Positions 1 through 16,004 of a stretch of 64,000 nt of DNA are shown here, in pieces. The DNA comes from Nissolia schottii (taxonomy: Eukaryota > Streptophyta > Magnoliopsida > Fabales > Fabaceae), in the NCBI GenBank assembly GCA_003254905.1, contig QANU01073741.1, forward strand, positions 357,454-421,453, in the 5' to 3' direction. Under the pieces are notes generated by a model that was given only the letters and a program-made list of their open reading frames with translations, ran no database searches and had not been told where the DNA came from. Position numbers and translations under genes: made by a program. How positions within the stretch are numbered: the first letter of the stretch is position 1; each line of letters starts with the position of its first letter.

Positions 1-907
1 CAAATTGGCAATGGAATTTGAAGCGCACTTGAGCTCTTATGATCACAATCACAGAAAGGTAGTTAATGTAACCAACAGTAACATGGTTTTGCTTTTGTTG
101 ACTTGGTTCCGGAATCTGGAATTGGCTCAACTTTATTTTCTCTCCTAATGCAAATTCCTTTATTCTCATACAGCGTTTCAAACAAATGAAAGAAATGCAT
201 GGTAGTAGTAGTCGGGATGATAGGCAAAAGCGAGAACAGCAGCGTCAAGAGAGAGAAATGGCCAAGTTTGCTCAAATGTATCTTTCTGCTCTTATACCTT
301 ATGCACCTTTTTCATGTGATCTTTTGTAAAACTTTCTTTCCATTATTTTGTTTTGGCTATGGGTCCGGTTGTTGACCAGAGAACTAATTTTATGGTTTTA
401 ACTTTCTTCTGCCCATGTCATCATGGGTTTTGGATTCCTTGATCTCAATCAGGGCTGACGCACAGAAGCAGCAACAGCTTCAACTGCAACAGGAGTCCGG
501 ATCAGTGACAGTTTCCTCTGAAACTAAAACTGCGACTCCGCTTACAGATCAGGAGCAGCGGAATACTTTGAAGTTTGGTTTTTCTTCTAAAGGCACTACT
601 TCCAAGGTATGTTCTCTTGTACCAAGGGCTTGTAAAGAAATCAGTCCATGACCTTATGGTACTTGTGAATATACTTGCAACTTTCATGGACTTCCTCATC
701 ATCGAGTACTTGATGTTTTCTTCAAGTTTTTACAGTTTCAAACTTATACAATGTCCAGGTTTTTGCCTACTATTTTTATATGCTAACACCATTATTTCTT
801 TTTGCCAATTCTTGCAGACCTCGATTGGTGCGAAGAAGCCAAATGTTGCGAAGAAGCCTAATGTTCCTATCTCCTCGATTTTTGGTAACGATTCCGATGA
901 AGAATGA
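1..907 (+). CDS. C-terminal part of a GPATCH8-like G-patch / C2H2 zinc-finger protein (5' truncated by window)
   Basis: Four exons can be joined: 1-58 (frame starts at base 2), 174-277, 453-606 and 818-907. All introns are GT-AG and the phases close, giving 134 residues and a TGA at 905-907. The first residues (EFEAHLSSYDHNHRKRFKQM) match the second half of the U1-like C2H2 finger of GPATCH8-type proteins, where the pattern is HxxSxDHxHK followed by a basic K/R/Q/E-rich helix. The zinc-binding cysteines and the G-patch would lie upstream of the window. The tail has a Q-rich stretch, a KFGFSSK motif and an acidic end (GNDSDEE). Proteins of this family are nuclear and thought to act in pre-mRNA processing; that role is inferred from the family. 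The stop faces the aspartic protease gene 0.9 kb away (convergent). The family call is fairly good, but the exact orthologue is not settled. Confidence 0.72.
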
Positions 908-1613
908 TGAAACCTTACTCTTGGGAGCTATGAATCAGCTTGATACTACCACATCCTGCGTGGATTTGGATGTGGTTTATGAGATGCTTTATTTGGAATT
1001 TGTCACCATTGTTTAAGTGGGACAAAAAAATCATTTGGGAGTATATGTTGATCTGAAGAGTCTGAGTAAAAACAATATGCTGGAAAAGATTATTTATCGA
1101 TGTGACAATATTGTATGGTTTTAAACATATATATGAATATGAATGGTGAAGCGTCCCTTGTCAATTATGATATGTGCCACAACCAGTGAATCGTTAGTGC
1201 TAATTGCTAACGGATGAAAAAATATTTATCCAATCCTCATTTGAAGTAAAGCCAATGATTAATAAATATTTAATGAGCATAATTCTCGACCACAGAACTG
1301 TCCTAGCAGCAAAAGTAGACGCTTTATAGCATTTATTTGCTATCAACAAAGTTTTCATGATTGAGAAAAGTAAAAACGTAAAATCGTGGACGTGATTTAT
1401 ATGGTAAATCTATGTGGTACTGTAGTAGTATTAAGTTTAACTTTCTTTCCCTTGCTCTTTTAGTCGGCAGGTTGGGTATGTTGTTTCCTTGCAAAGTGGG
1501 GTTGTAATTTTGCTTTTATTTGGGCATTCGCCTTGTTATTTATCAAACTAAATTTCACCTCAAAATCGTCTGATTTTACGATTTAGGTTGAGATTTTATT
1601 GGCTACCACGTGC

Positions 1614-1655
<42 letters not shown>

Positions 1656-1829
1656 TACTGCTCAACACAGATTGAGATGAAGATTCTTTCAATCAGAAGC
1701 ACAGATAATAAGTACACCTGTGAACCCATGAAGGCAACCTGACGTATAGTAGTTACAACAGTTACTTTACAACACACGTACAAGATTATTACACATTAGT
1801 CTTAAAAGATAAATCCTCCAGAGGTCTGG
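908..1829. other. Convergent intergenic spacer with 3' UTRs
   Basis: This AT-rich spacer lies between two genes that face each other. The first several hundred bases probably hold the 3' UTR of the G-patch gene, and the last 100 or so that of the aspartic protease. A perfect (AAT)n microsatellite is listed separately. No other coding signal is seen. Confidence 0.6.
1614..1655. repeat. (AAT)n microsatellite
   Basis: About 14 uninterrupted ATA/AAT units sit between the G-patch gene and the aspartic protease. They are likely length-polymorphic. Confidence 0.95.
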
Positions 1830-5110
<3,281 letters not shown>

Positions 5111-5892
5111 TTAGGATACTTAAGCTTTTAGTCTATGTACAAAACTACCACAGTACCAGTGTTATAGATAAGTAGAATATGCAATCAGATAAACTGAAAT
5201 GCGAAAATTTGATTGTTCCGGCAGCAATTACTCCCAGCTTCATATTCTTTGTCAAGCCTAAAGGTGAAAAATTCGGCTCCCTAATAAGCTTGAACATCAT
5301 CTTCTAAGAGGAAATTTTGATTTAAAATGAAAAAAAAAATTAAAATTATTTATTCAGCTAGCTAACATATATTACCTTTGTCAGGTGTGGTCAAGGAGGC
5401 AGAAAGGAGATGCTATTGCTAAGATCTTCATCACAAATTTTATAATATAACCAACCCTGTTTTCAGCTGATTTATTTCTTAACCAAAATATGAAGGGTAT
5501 GGAAAAGCCCAAAAGGAAAAAAATAATAATAATAATAATAATAAAAAGGTCAAACCGAACCAGTTCACTCTACTATTGCTAAAATTTCATACAGATCCCT
5601 AAGAGCCAAACATAGGAATAGGATATCAAAATGGAAAGGCAAAAGCAGAAAGGAGAGCTAAAAGCAGATAAACCATGTTCTGCATAGATAACTGGGTATA
5701 AAGCAATTACGGCACAGTTCAAATCTACTGGAAATCTGAAGGCAAAGATAAATAAATAATCACTGTGATTCAAGATCAGATAAAGCAAGTAAAGGAAAAG
5801 TCAAATCTAGTAGAAATTAGAAGGATTGAACTCAAAACGATGATCAAATGATAAGAAAATAAATTAAAATAAAAAAGGAACAAAATGAAACC

Positions 5893-5960
5893 TTATGTTG
5901 GATCGGAGCTAGAAGAGAAGAGGTAGCAAGGCCCCAAAGCTGAAATGGAAAGAATGGAAA
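5893..5960 (-). other. Probable 5' UTR exon of the aspartic protease gene
   Basis: On the minus strand a donor (AAG|gtttca) ends an exon at 5893, and the acceptor before the coding exon lies at about 5004. This implies a leader intron of about 0.9 kb, as is common in this family. The 5' limit of the exon is not defined. An (AAT)n run at 5521-5545 lies in the intron. Confidence 0.45.
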
Positions 5961-5999
5961 TGGAGGCAGTAATATACTCGTACAAGAGTTGGAAGGTCA

Positions 6000-8900
6000 T
6001 CTACTACATACTAATAATGATGGATTATGAATATTATCCTCATGAGTTTTGGTATATTCTCTTACAAATTCTTTTTATGGTTTATAATTAATAGAGCTTA
6101 TTTCATTAAACACTTATTCTACCTAATTCTATTTTTATCATTATAATATTGTTTTGTGTCCTACCTTATCAATTATCATTGAATAACATACGAATTGTTT
6201 GCTATGAAAAATGCTTGAGCAATGGGAGGCCACGCTTCTCAACTTTTGTGCCAAGGAAAGATATTTCATATATCATTTTCATTATATTATTATTTTAAAT
6301 GACATAAGAAAAATGTAAGTTACACTGTCTTTTACTTCCTTTTTTCAAATAAATGGTCTTAAAAATTGTGTGAAAACTAATATATATAATAAATCATTTT
6401 CTCTATGAATGTATGTATATTGTTTGTGATAATTAATAAATAGTGTTACAACTTCAATAAGTAATTTATAAGCATTTTCATAAGCACTCAAAGAATTTAA
6501 AGATATGTCTTAGTCTTGATAAAATGATTTGTGTCAAATTCACCTAGTTAAACTTCATTTAATAAAAAAAATTAGCACGTAGTACTTTTCTTTCTAAACT
6601 ATATCTTAGATCTAAAGTATTCTGGCTTAAATTACGATGGAAGTATTGCATTTTCAGCATTAATCCTATTCGCAATATTTTAATTTTGAAATTTATTTTT
6701 AAAAAATAAGTATTAAATAACTTAAATTAATCGAACACTAGTATAACTTGTAGTATAAGTTTCAAGCTGCGGTGTCTCATTCCAATTTGCACCAATAAGA
6801 TAAATGTGGAGATAATATCTTCTTAATGATTCGCAATTTAGTAATAATTAATTTCATGACAGATACGCAACCAAAGTTTTCGATATTTTTCATTTAAAAA
6901 ATTTTAGTTGTGGTTGCTGGTTATATACTCATATGCCTCGAACCAAAATTATTTAGGGAAATGAAGTGATAAAAATATCCCTCTATCTGGAGAAGTTTAA
7001 GATAGTATTATTTTAAGAATTTAAGATGAGACCTATGACAAGTTTCAATTGCATTGAAATTAAAAAAAATTAGAATATATTTTTCTTACTTAGAAAATCG
7101 TTATTAATGAATTATTATGCAGTAAAATAAAATTGTGTTTATATACAAAAATAATATTATATTCTTGTAAATTTATTTCATGAAAATAAGAAAATACTTT
7201 TTGTTCACCCGACTCAAATTTAAATTCTTTCGTTTTATTGGGTATAAGAACAATCATTGAACTATAGGTTCAACTACATCTCTAAGAATTCTTGTTAAGA
7301 ATAAAAAAATAATTAAAATATTAATTTTTATTAATTTTTTTTATTGTATATCCGATGTTTTATTTTTTATTTTTTGAAGTGACGTTCTCATTTCATAAAG
7401 CGGCTAAGCCTATAATAATTTTCCTTATGATGCTTTCGAGCAATACTGACTTCGGATCCTGATAAATATCATGTACATATAAGGAAATTTCCTGGAACTT
7501 TCGTATTGCAGTTCAGAGGTATTTTTTTTTCATAATTCTTTTTCATTAAAATTAATTATCCTTTAGTGAGTGTGTTTTAAAATTATTCTTTCGAATAAGA
7601 TTGCGTCCCATGAGAGAAAATCCATAAAGAACTGAAACATATTTTATGTTCTATTGAACAAGATTGCGTCAGGGGAGAGAATATCCTAATAAATTAGTCA
7701 GTTAAAATTAAAAAATCGATTTAGTGCCTGTTTGTTAATGTGTTTGCGCATTCTGAACGTACGTTTCCAAACCCCACAATGAAGTTACACAGTATTTGTG
7801 TTGTTTGGTTTTCAACTTGTGTTTAGAGACTTAAGTTTGGAAGCCAATAGAATTACGTTTAGTGGATTGAATTTAAAGACGTTTTTCAGTTTGAATTTTA
7901 GATGTTAGATGAATTATTACCGATAAACTCTCGTCATCCTATTAGAGTAATGAATGTATTTTTATTATAGCTTTAATTAATTAGCTTGGTTAATTATTTA
8001 ACAGTTAGCATAGCAAACTGTTTTCTGTTTTCTGTTACAACAACTTGCTATGCAAGTCTGATGCAGATGTATATGTGTATATATACATTGCTAGTGGATC
8101 AAACAAATCAACAATTCATTCCATTCAATTCCAACTCTCTCATCTCAATTCTCTCTAGTTCAATACATCCGCCTCTCGTCAGTCTTTTCTATCTCACTCA
8201 TTTAATTTATTTATTATTTTTTTTAAGTAATTATACATCTAAAAGCAATTTTAATTTATCTCATCCAAATAAAAATTATTATCTTAAACTTAATTTTGAA
8301 TACCCAAACCAAACATAAATTACTTCTTTCAACCTTAATTATTCTAAATTTTTTTTTAAGTTTAATTATTCTAAATCTAATTTATCCAAAAGTTAAACCA
8401 AATGACCTTTAAAGATACTTACATGATATCTAGTCTATTCGAAAAAGTGACAAGTACAAAGTTGACAAAAAAAACTCACACAACTATATAAAGTCCACAT
8501 AACTCAAAAAAAAAATGCTAGTGACACATTTTAATATGTTACAATAAATTTTGAGTGGAGAATAGATATTTTTGTGTTAAAATTGGTCATATTTAATTAT
8601 GTGATGAAAGATAATAAAATCTTTGTGTTTTTTTATTTTTCCACCTATCATATGATTAAACATTACCAATTTTACGATGAAAGGACCATTTCCATTTTGA
8701 ATGCGAGTGTATAAAAAATAATAAAATGGTGAAAAGGATAAATATATGTTAAATAAATGATACGAACGAGTGTAGCATTGATGATATTTACAAAGCGGTT
8801 GAGGCGTAATTCCATGGATTTTCTGATGCTTTAAACGTTGTCTGTTCTAGCTAGGCTAATGAGACATACAGCCAGATCTTTCTTTACGATTTAAAATTAA

Positions 8901-11740
8901 TTTTGAGTCCTTTGCCAACAGCACTACGTGCTTTGTTATATATGTCTTTTTACCGAGCTTAAAAAAATCGTATAGGATATTGAACTTTTGAGGCAGGGTT
9001 TTGGAGGTTTAAGAGAGGGTTTAATATATTTTAAAACAAAATCTGTATGTACAATATTAAAATTAATAAAAACATAATTTTCTATCATTTTTTATTTAAA
9101 AACAATTTGTTTAAAAAAAATCAATTTTTTTTAAAAAAAATCAATCTTTTTGAGAAAATAATAAAAAACTGGAACTAGAGCAAATATTTTTAACGTGACG
9201 GACCAGAGGTTCGGTTCGTGGTCAGATTGGCTAACCAGTCCAGTCCCATTTTCTTAACGCATTGTTTTTAACATTACCATTCGCCCTATGTGGTTCTCCG
9301 TATTGTGTGTCATGTCAGCTACAACTCTTGACACTTTAGTTATACTCTTGGTTTTTTTATTTTTAACTCATTTGTAGGCTACGGAGCTCCTTGGAGCATT
9401 TTAGGCAGATTGTGCTGCTGTAACATCTCAGCACGCTCGCACACTGCTTTGCTGTTTTTTCTCTTTTTGTTTTCTCCTGAATCGCTGAATGTGCGCCCCT
9501 TGGATACAACTTGGTGCCAAATTAACTTTTTTATGAAATGATTTTTCTTTTATAATATTCTGCTCACTCAATTGCTAAGCGAAAATATGATATGATGTGT
9601 GTTGTGATAAAATAAAATAAAATCGAAAGTGGGAATAAGTGGAGCGTGGAGCGTGGAGCATGAAGCTTACAAACATATCAATTATTATCAGCCCGGAGTC
9701 TATAACATCATAATTTGTTCTGTACTAAAACAAAAAACGCAGTCAATTTGTTCTCATCGTGGCTCACAGTATCCCATTGATTGCAGCTTTTCAGCAAACT
9801 ACCCAATTTGTTTGTTCAGAAATTATTCTCCTAATCCATGAAAGACAGCTTTGTTAGCTGTCTGGTGCACCAAAACAATGATTTCAACGGGATTCAACTC
9901 AGTTTCCTTAAAATGCATGACATTATAGTTTAAACCGGCTCGTTTCATTATTCAGATAAGTGTTTTATTTTGATATTTTTATAAATAATTATTTATCTTT
10001 TAAATTTAGATAACATTAATTAATTATTTTTTTTACAATATTTCTATTAAATAAATTTATTAAGAGAATGTTAGAAGAAAAAAATATAAATAAACATATT
10101 AAATAGAGATAACTTTGTAATCATTTGTTTAATATCTACGTATAACTTAAAGTGAACAATTAATTAAGAATCAAGGAAGTAGAATATAATTACCCATCAT
10201 AAGAAAAACCAAATGAATCAAATTATGTATGTCTTTATAATCATGGATTAATGATATGTGCACTTGGAAAGAGAGGAAAATGAGGAATGCTAAATCACTC
10301 AAACTTTTGGCACGGATTTTAACGAATCGCTAACAGTCATTAGAATTTCGTGCATCCTGGTGGGTTGAAATAAAACAATTTTAGAAATAACTCACTATAA
10401 CTGTCATTTGCCTAATTTTGCGTGGATAAAATTTGCACCACGAATCATGAAATTGAATTGTAGACTTGAAGCTCCTCTTTTTTCCATGCCATTTTTGAAG
10501 ATTTGTTGCTATGAATACTTTTACTGACAAACCAAACTACGTCGTTTTCGCTTCTCTCATTTTCTCCTTTATTCATTTTGCCACGAACTCAATGGCAGAG
10601 TTGTGAAAACCTTGAATTAAGGATTCAATCAGGGCGCTTTATGTCATACTCTTTAGAGAAAATGATTATTAGCCCAAAAATGAGTTTCTTTGACGTAGAC
10701 AAACAAACTGGTTTATTTTCCATGCAATGAGAGTGCATAACAGTTTTACACTCAAGTTTTAATCAATAAAAATGCAAAAAAAGTGTCAAATGATTGTAGG
10801 TAATTATCATGATAGATGGTTATTTAATACGATTTAACACCTTCTTTCGTTTATAATAATTGAATTGTTTTTTATATTGTCAATAAATAAAAATCGAAGT
10901 AAAATTATACTCGTTATTAGGTAAAGACTAAAGTGTGTGATGCATTACCAAGTCTAATCACACTTTACAATAGTATTTTAGAATTGATCGAACTTTGGTG
11001 TAATATTTAAAAATTTTGTTTAATTACACGATCACATTGATGGAATTTAATATTTTTTAAATATATTTTTGAAAGAATTATTACCGTCCATGACAAATAA
11101 TTTACTATATCACAAGACATTTTGTGATCTTCACCATTAACATCATACTCCCTACTCATCAAGTAGTGGTATGGCAGCCATCAGCTTCAATTACAGGCTA
11201 AAAAGTTTCTTGCCGTATTAACCATCTTCCAACCTTCATTGCCATTTCAGTTCCTTGTATAATACAGTCACGTACTCAGAGGTCATGTTGGCATAGAAAA
11301 TGCAACGGTTGAGAACGAGGAAGAAGAGAAGAAAAAGAAACCGAGAACAAAGTCACGCGTGAATCACGTGAGTGGGAGAGAAGGTGAGAGAGTGTTTTTT
11401 GTTGGGTGCTTTGAGGGTGTTTATGGGATTAACTCTCAGACGGTAATTAAAATCATATAAAGAAAGTAATAAATTGGTGGTCATTAAATATTCATGCATT
11501 CATCAATAATATGATTAAAAGACACGTTGAATTGTCAATAAAACTTTTTAAAATGGTATTTTTGTTTTCTTCTAAATTAAGATGTGGCATCTAAATGCTA
11601 AAATACTAATACATTTTTATATTTTAATAATTATAATTACTCTCATTAATACTTATATTTATCATAATAACTCTAGATTAAAAAACAAATTTAAAATATA
11701 TTAACAAAAAAAGAAGCTACGGCAGAACCCAAGGCTTATT
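6000..11740. other. AT-rich intergenic region without recognisable genes
   Basis: About 5.7 kb separates the aspartic protease promoter from the desulfhydrase gene. I see no ORF with family resemblance, only short chance ORFs. A fold-back sequence near 8579-8673 is listed separately. Near 11350-11370, upstream of the desulfhydrase gene, there is an ACGCGT core (CAMTA-type) at 11355-11359 and a palindromic CACGTG G-box at 11365-11370. Both could be regulatory, but that is inference from motifs. Confidence 0.5.
8579..8673. repeat. Fold-back (hairpin) sequence, possible MITE core
   Basis: A left arm starting AAAATTGGTCATATTTAAT pairs with a right arm whose reverse complement starts AAAATTGGTAATGTTTAAT. 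The arms run for about 40 bases with mismatches and are separated by a short loop near 8621-8630. It resembles the inner part of a non-autonomous DNA element. No target duplication was identified. Confidence 0.5.
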
Positions 11741-11908
11741 AGTGGAAGTGAGGAGTAAAGAAGAGAGGAGCCACTCCACTACACTTGTCCTCTATTCTGT
11801 AGCGTTACTCACACTCACATCCTATCTCCCTTATGGTGTTCCTGTTGTGTTGTCTGTTCTCATCATCATCGCTCATTTCCACTCCAAAACCCTACTCTCT
11901 CTCCTCCC

Positions 11909-13282
11909 ATGGCCTCCGACAACCACCACCACCACCTCAACGGTGACTCCATTCCCCGCACGGCCAAGAAGCCCAAGCTCTCCTCCTCCGCCTTCATCAC
12001 TCCCTCCGAGATCGACTCGGAGTTCTCCCACCACGACCCCTCCGTCGCCCGCATCAACAACGGCAGTTTCGGCTGCTGCCCCGCCTCCGTCATCTCCGCC
12101 CAGCACCGCTGGCAGCTCCGCTACCTCCGCCAGCCCGACCACTTCTACTTCAACGAACTCAAGCAAGGGATCCTCCATTCCCGCACCATCATCAAGGACC
12201 TCGTCAACGCCCGCCACGTCGACGAGATCTCCATCGTCGACAACGCCACCACCGCCGCCGCCATCGTCCTCCAGCACGCCGCCTGGTCCTTCCACGAGGG
12301 AGCCTTCCACAAGGGCGACGTCGTCCTCATGCTCCACTACGCCTACGGTTCCGTCAAGAAGTCCATGGAGGCCTACGTCACCCGCGCCGGCGGCCACGTC
12401 ATCGAGGCACCCCTCCCTTTCCCCCTCACTTCCAATGACCAAATCGTAACCGAATTTAGACATGCGCTGGAGAAGGGAAAGAGCGACGGTAAGAGGGTTA
12501 GGTTAGCGGTTATCGATCACGTCACCTCCATGCCCTGCGTCGTGACTCCGGTCAAGGAATTGGTTCGGATTTGCAGGGAGGAAGGCGTTGACCAGGTTTT
12601 CGTCGACGCCGCTCATTCAATTGGGTGCACCGATGTCGATATGATGGAGATTGGTGCCGATTTCTACACCAGCAATTTGCACAAGTGGTTCTTTTGCCCT
12701 CCTTCGGTTGCGTTCCTTTATGCCAGGAAATCGCCCAAGGGCGTTGCTGGTGCTGGTGCTGGTTCTGGTTCTGATTTGCATCACCCTGTGGTGTCTCATG
12801 AATATGGCGGTGGTTTGGCTGTGGAGAGTGCTTGGATTGGAACCAGGGACTATAGCGCCCAATTGGTGGTTCCTGCGGTTCTGGAATTCGTGAATAGGTT
12901 TGAAGGGGGAATCGATGGGATCAAGAAGAGGAACCATGATGCTGTTGTGGAGATGGGGCAGATGCTGGCGGCGGCGTGGGGGACTCACCTTGGTTGTCCA
13001 CCGGATATGTGTGCGACTATGATCATGGTGGGTTTGCCTGCCTGTTTGGGGGTTTCTAGTGAAGCTGATGCCCTCGATTTGAGGATGCATTTGAGGGAAG
13101 GTTTTGGGGTTGAGGTCCCCATATATTACCGGCCGCCGGGAGACGGGGAAGTCGGGTGTGTGACCGGATACGCCCGGATTTCTCATCAGGTCTACAACAA
13201 AGTTGGTGACTATTACAAGTTCAGGGATGCGGTTAACAATCTTGTGCAGGATGGTTTCACCTGTGCTCTTCTTTCAAGTTGA
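11909..13282 (+). CDS. LCD: L-cysteine desulfhydrase-like PLP enzyme (isopenicillin-N-epimerase family)
   Basis: A single-exon 457-residue protein. The fold is a class-V aminotransferase-like PLP enzyme. Visible motifs are IVDNATTAA (cofactor phosphate region, about 110-117), VFVDAAHSIG (D233 and H236, pyridine-ring contacts) and TSNLHKWFF with the Schiff-base lysine at K259. It closely resembles plant L-cysteine desulfhydrase of the At3g62130 type, which breaks L-cysteine to sulfide, ammonia and pyruvate. The true substrate of this copy is not proven by sequence. ATG at 11909 is the first ATG that gives the family N-terminus (His-rich, then FITPSEIDSEF). The first 170 or so codons are strongly C-ending and the rest are mixed. 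No intron interrupts the coding region. A 3' UTR intron is possible: a GTGTGT donor near 13289 and a TTGCAG acceptor near 14236. Confidence 0.88.
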   Translation: MASDNHHHHLNGDSIPRTAKKPKLSSSAFITPSEIDSEFSHHDPSVARINNGSFGCCPASVISAQHRWQLRYLRQPDHFYFNELKQGILHSRTIIKDLVNARHVDEISIVDNATTAAAIVLQHAAWSFHEGAFHKGDVVLMLHYAYGSVKKSMEAYVTRAGGHVIEAPLPFPLTSNDQIVTEFRHALEKGKSDGKRVRLAVIDHVTSMPCVVTPVKELVRICREEGVDQVFVDAAHSIGCTDVDMMEIGADFYTSNLHKWFFCPPSVAFLYARKSPKGVAGAGAGSGSDLHHPVVSHEYGGGLAVESAWIGTRDYSAQLVVPAVLEFVNRFEGGIDGIKKRNHDAVVEMGQMLAAAWGTHLGCPPDMCATMIMVGLPACLGVSSEADALDLRMHLREGFGVEVPIYYRPPGDGEVGCVTGYARISHQVYNKVGDYYKFRDAVNNLVQDGFTCALLSS

Positions 13283-15957
13283 AGAGGTGTGTGCTCTGCT
13301 CTTCTTTTAAACAATGCAGTTAATTTTAATAATAAATGTTTGTGAAAAGTTATGAAGTTTGCATTGGAGGTATGGCTCTCATGAGGCTGGCAATTGTGCT
13401 GTAATGTGGTACTGTATTGCCACCATGTGTGTCCATTGAAAATTTCACTATGAATAATGCAAATGTTAGAATTTAGCAGATGATGAAATATAATGCTGGT
13501 GCTGGATCATAGAGGTTTTGACTCATCAGAAAGTTTTGTTTCTGCAATTTTGCAACATCAGAGCCAGTGGTCCATTATAGAGATTATATGATTGAACTCT
13601 GCTGGTAAAGCAATAGTAGATATCATATTTTCACATTATTTTCCATCGATAATTGGAAATCTGCAAGACTTTAGGCGCTTTACTGTTCTATCTCATTAGA
13701 TATTGTGTACATTGGTTGTTAAATTTGAATACCTTATAATGTTTGAATCTTTAATTTTTCTTTTATCGTAGTCCCTCATTTGACAGAAATTTTTCTCCGT
13801 GTACATTTGCATCATAGATTAACCCTCCTTCCTCCCTGTCAAAGGGAAAAAAAAAAAAAGAAGACGAAGAAATCTTTTCTATGCATTTTGAAGGGCTGAT
13901 GATACTTTTTATCTTTCTCTTTGCAAAATGATTAGGTTTACCATAGATATTTTATGCTGTATACCTGTCTATTGAAACAAATTCTCAAGTAAAATGCTTG
14001 CCATGGGAACAAGTAAAGCATTACTAAGAAAAGTTGCTACGCTTTGTTTTCAAACGTATAATTACGAGCAAGAAGTTCATTCTTGGTACCACTAGTAGCA
14101 CACTACTATATAGTGTGGAGGTTTTGGTAAGGAAACAAATTCTTCTAAATCTGTTGTAAGAGTTCATGCAGTATTTGAGTTATTTTGCTCATTTTCTTCT
14201 TATCTTCATTAATAACATATTCTTTTTACTTGCAGTCAAGAAGTTCCAAAGATGAATAAAAGTAATGGTTCTGCGGTTGCTTGCAAGCTGGACTAGTTGT
14301 GATGGTTTCGGTACCATGCACTACAGGTTTTGTAGAGAAACTGCAGAAATGGTTCATCTTAGCTTTGCTGAGTTGAATTTCCTAGGAATTAACTTCAATG
14401 TTGAGGTCTACGAGATTATCTTTGTAAATATAATCTTGATTCTCTGACGGTTTAGTGCTTTTAACCTTTTAAAGTTGCTTTGAACCTTGTCATAGAGTGC
14501 CAATTGAAGTTAAACTTCTGAGTTCCATGGCAAATTTTACCATAAGCCTACAAGACAGTCTGTAACTTGACCTTAGCCGGCCTGATATAAACTTATTTTA
14601 AAATAGGAAAATGTTAGACCGCTTGAGTCAATCTGTCTTCTAACGTGACATTCATGTTGAAAACCAAAATGAGAGAACTTAATTCATCAGACAATTTTTT
14701 TTTTTTTGTTAGAATGTGATTGTCAAATGATGTGCTATAAGTATCATTTCATTTCATCCCACCAATATCATTAAATTATTTGATTACAACATTCTGGTTG
14801 TATAGCATTTATATCGGCATCACAATTTAAAATAAAAATAGAATTTAGTAAATATGTAGGCTAGTATTTGGGTATCTGCTCTCAACCCCGTATGGCATAC
14901 GTAAAGGGGTCAAACTTTCATGCTCCTTGATGAAGAAATTTCTTCCTCTATGTAGTATTTTAACCATTGCTTGTGCGTGGGAGAAGGAGAGGAAAAAAAT
15001 TCGTCTACATAACGATGAAATCACCTATTTCAATTTTCCCCCCAATTCTTTGGCTATCCACTCATTTATTAATATGTATACCATTGTACAAAATCACTCA
15101 TGATTATTTTTTTGAAAACCAATCCTTCGTAACTGCTTTAAATTACACATGACAATATTTCATTTTATTTGTGGATGGGAAATGGAACACAAAATTAGGA
15201 CAGAAAAATTCATTTCAATGGGTGAAAAGTACATCATTAATAGGTGGATGTGCAAGTTAAAACAAACGTGACTAGGTATTTTGAATACCACTTTGGCTTG
15301 GTAAATTTTTTTGATATGGTGTTTTTATTATTACCTTCTAAAAATTAGGGGGTTATTTTTTGAGTTCTAAGAATAACTTTTTATAGTTAATTTATGTTTT
15401 TTAAATGTTAAAATATTAATATAATCTTAAATTTTAATAATTTTTATTGTTTTTTTAATATTTATGTTTATTATAATAATTTTAAATATAAAAAATATAT
15501 TTAAAATATATTTATCAAATACTATTTTTATAATTTGTACTAATTAAAATTTATTTTTTCATTATTTTATTAAACAATATTGTTATAACTTTCTATAATA
15601 ACTTTTTTTTTGGAGAATCAACCTTTTAAAAGTTTAACCGTTTTCAAAAAGGCACAATATTATTAAACTAACGCTATCTGAGGCGCGTATTAAAGAAGGA
15701 AGAGGGCTATAATTGCAAGATGTGAATTAGTTTTACTTGCACCGAACATTATTAAGCCTAAGTGAGCATGGTGTGAATGTATGTGAGAGGAGAAACACAA
15801 TGTTTGCACCATGCCTAGTAAGAAAAGAAAAAAAAAAAAAAACATGTTTGATTAAAAAAATGATGCATATTTATTTAAAAAAAAATAGGCCGACGATCAC
15901 CTTCGGAACTGGAAGCGAAGTCAACACTCTCCTCTTCCTCCTCTCTTGTATTCTGCT
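13283..15957. other. Intergenic region downstream of the desulfhydrase gene
   Basis: It begins with the 3' UTR of the upstream gene, possibly with a spliced extension near 14236. The remainder is AT-rich with poly-T and poly-A runs near 14695 and 15828. No further gene is recognised. Confidence 0.45.
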
Positions 15958-15980
15958 AACCCTAACCCTAACCCTAAAAA
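15958..15980 (+). promoter_or_regulatory. Telo-box-like tract (three CCCTAA units)
   Basis: Three tandem AACCCTA units lie about 25 bases before the start codon of the PHD-like gene, so probably in its leader or core promoter. In plants, single or tandem telo-boxes (AAACCCTAA) near the transcription start are common in genes active in dividing cells and bind TRB/Myb-type proteins. The regulatory role here is inferred from the motif. Confidence 0.55.
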
Positions 15981-16004
15981 TCCCCCCTTCTCTCTGCCTC
16001 TGAC

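Noticed and set aside
7727-8405. Possible second Tourist-like MITE starting GTGCCTGTTTG and ending near CCAAATGACCT
   Set aside because: The ends match poorly and the interior shows no inverted symmetry, so borders could not be defended.
11742-12449. 235-codon plus-strand ORF rich in Ser/Thr/Pro overlapping the desulfhydrase gene
   Set aside because: It is an out-of-frame shadow of the GC-rich 5' half of the desulfhydrase gene, starts on GTG and has only low-complexity composition.
11873-13186. Long antisense ORFs (196 and 189 codons) opposite the desulfhydrase gene
   Set aside because: Caused by the C-ending codon bias of the sense strand, which avoids stops on the other strand. No family resemblance or splice context.
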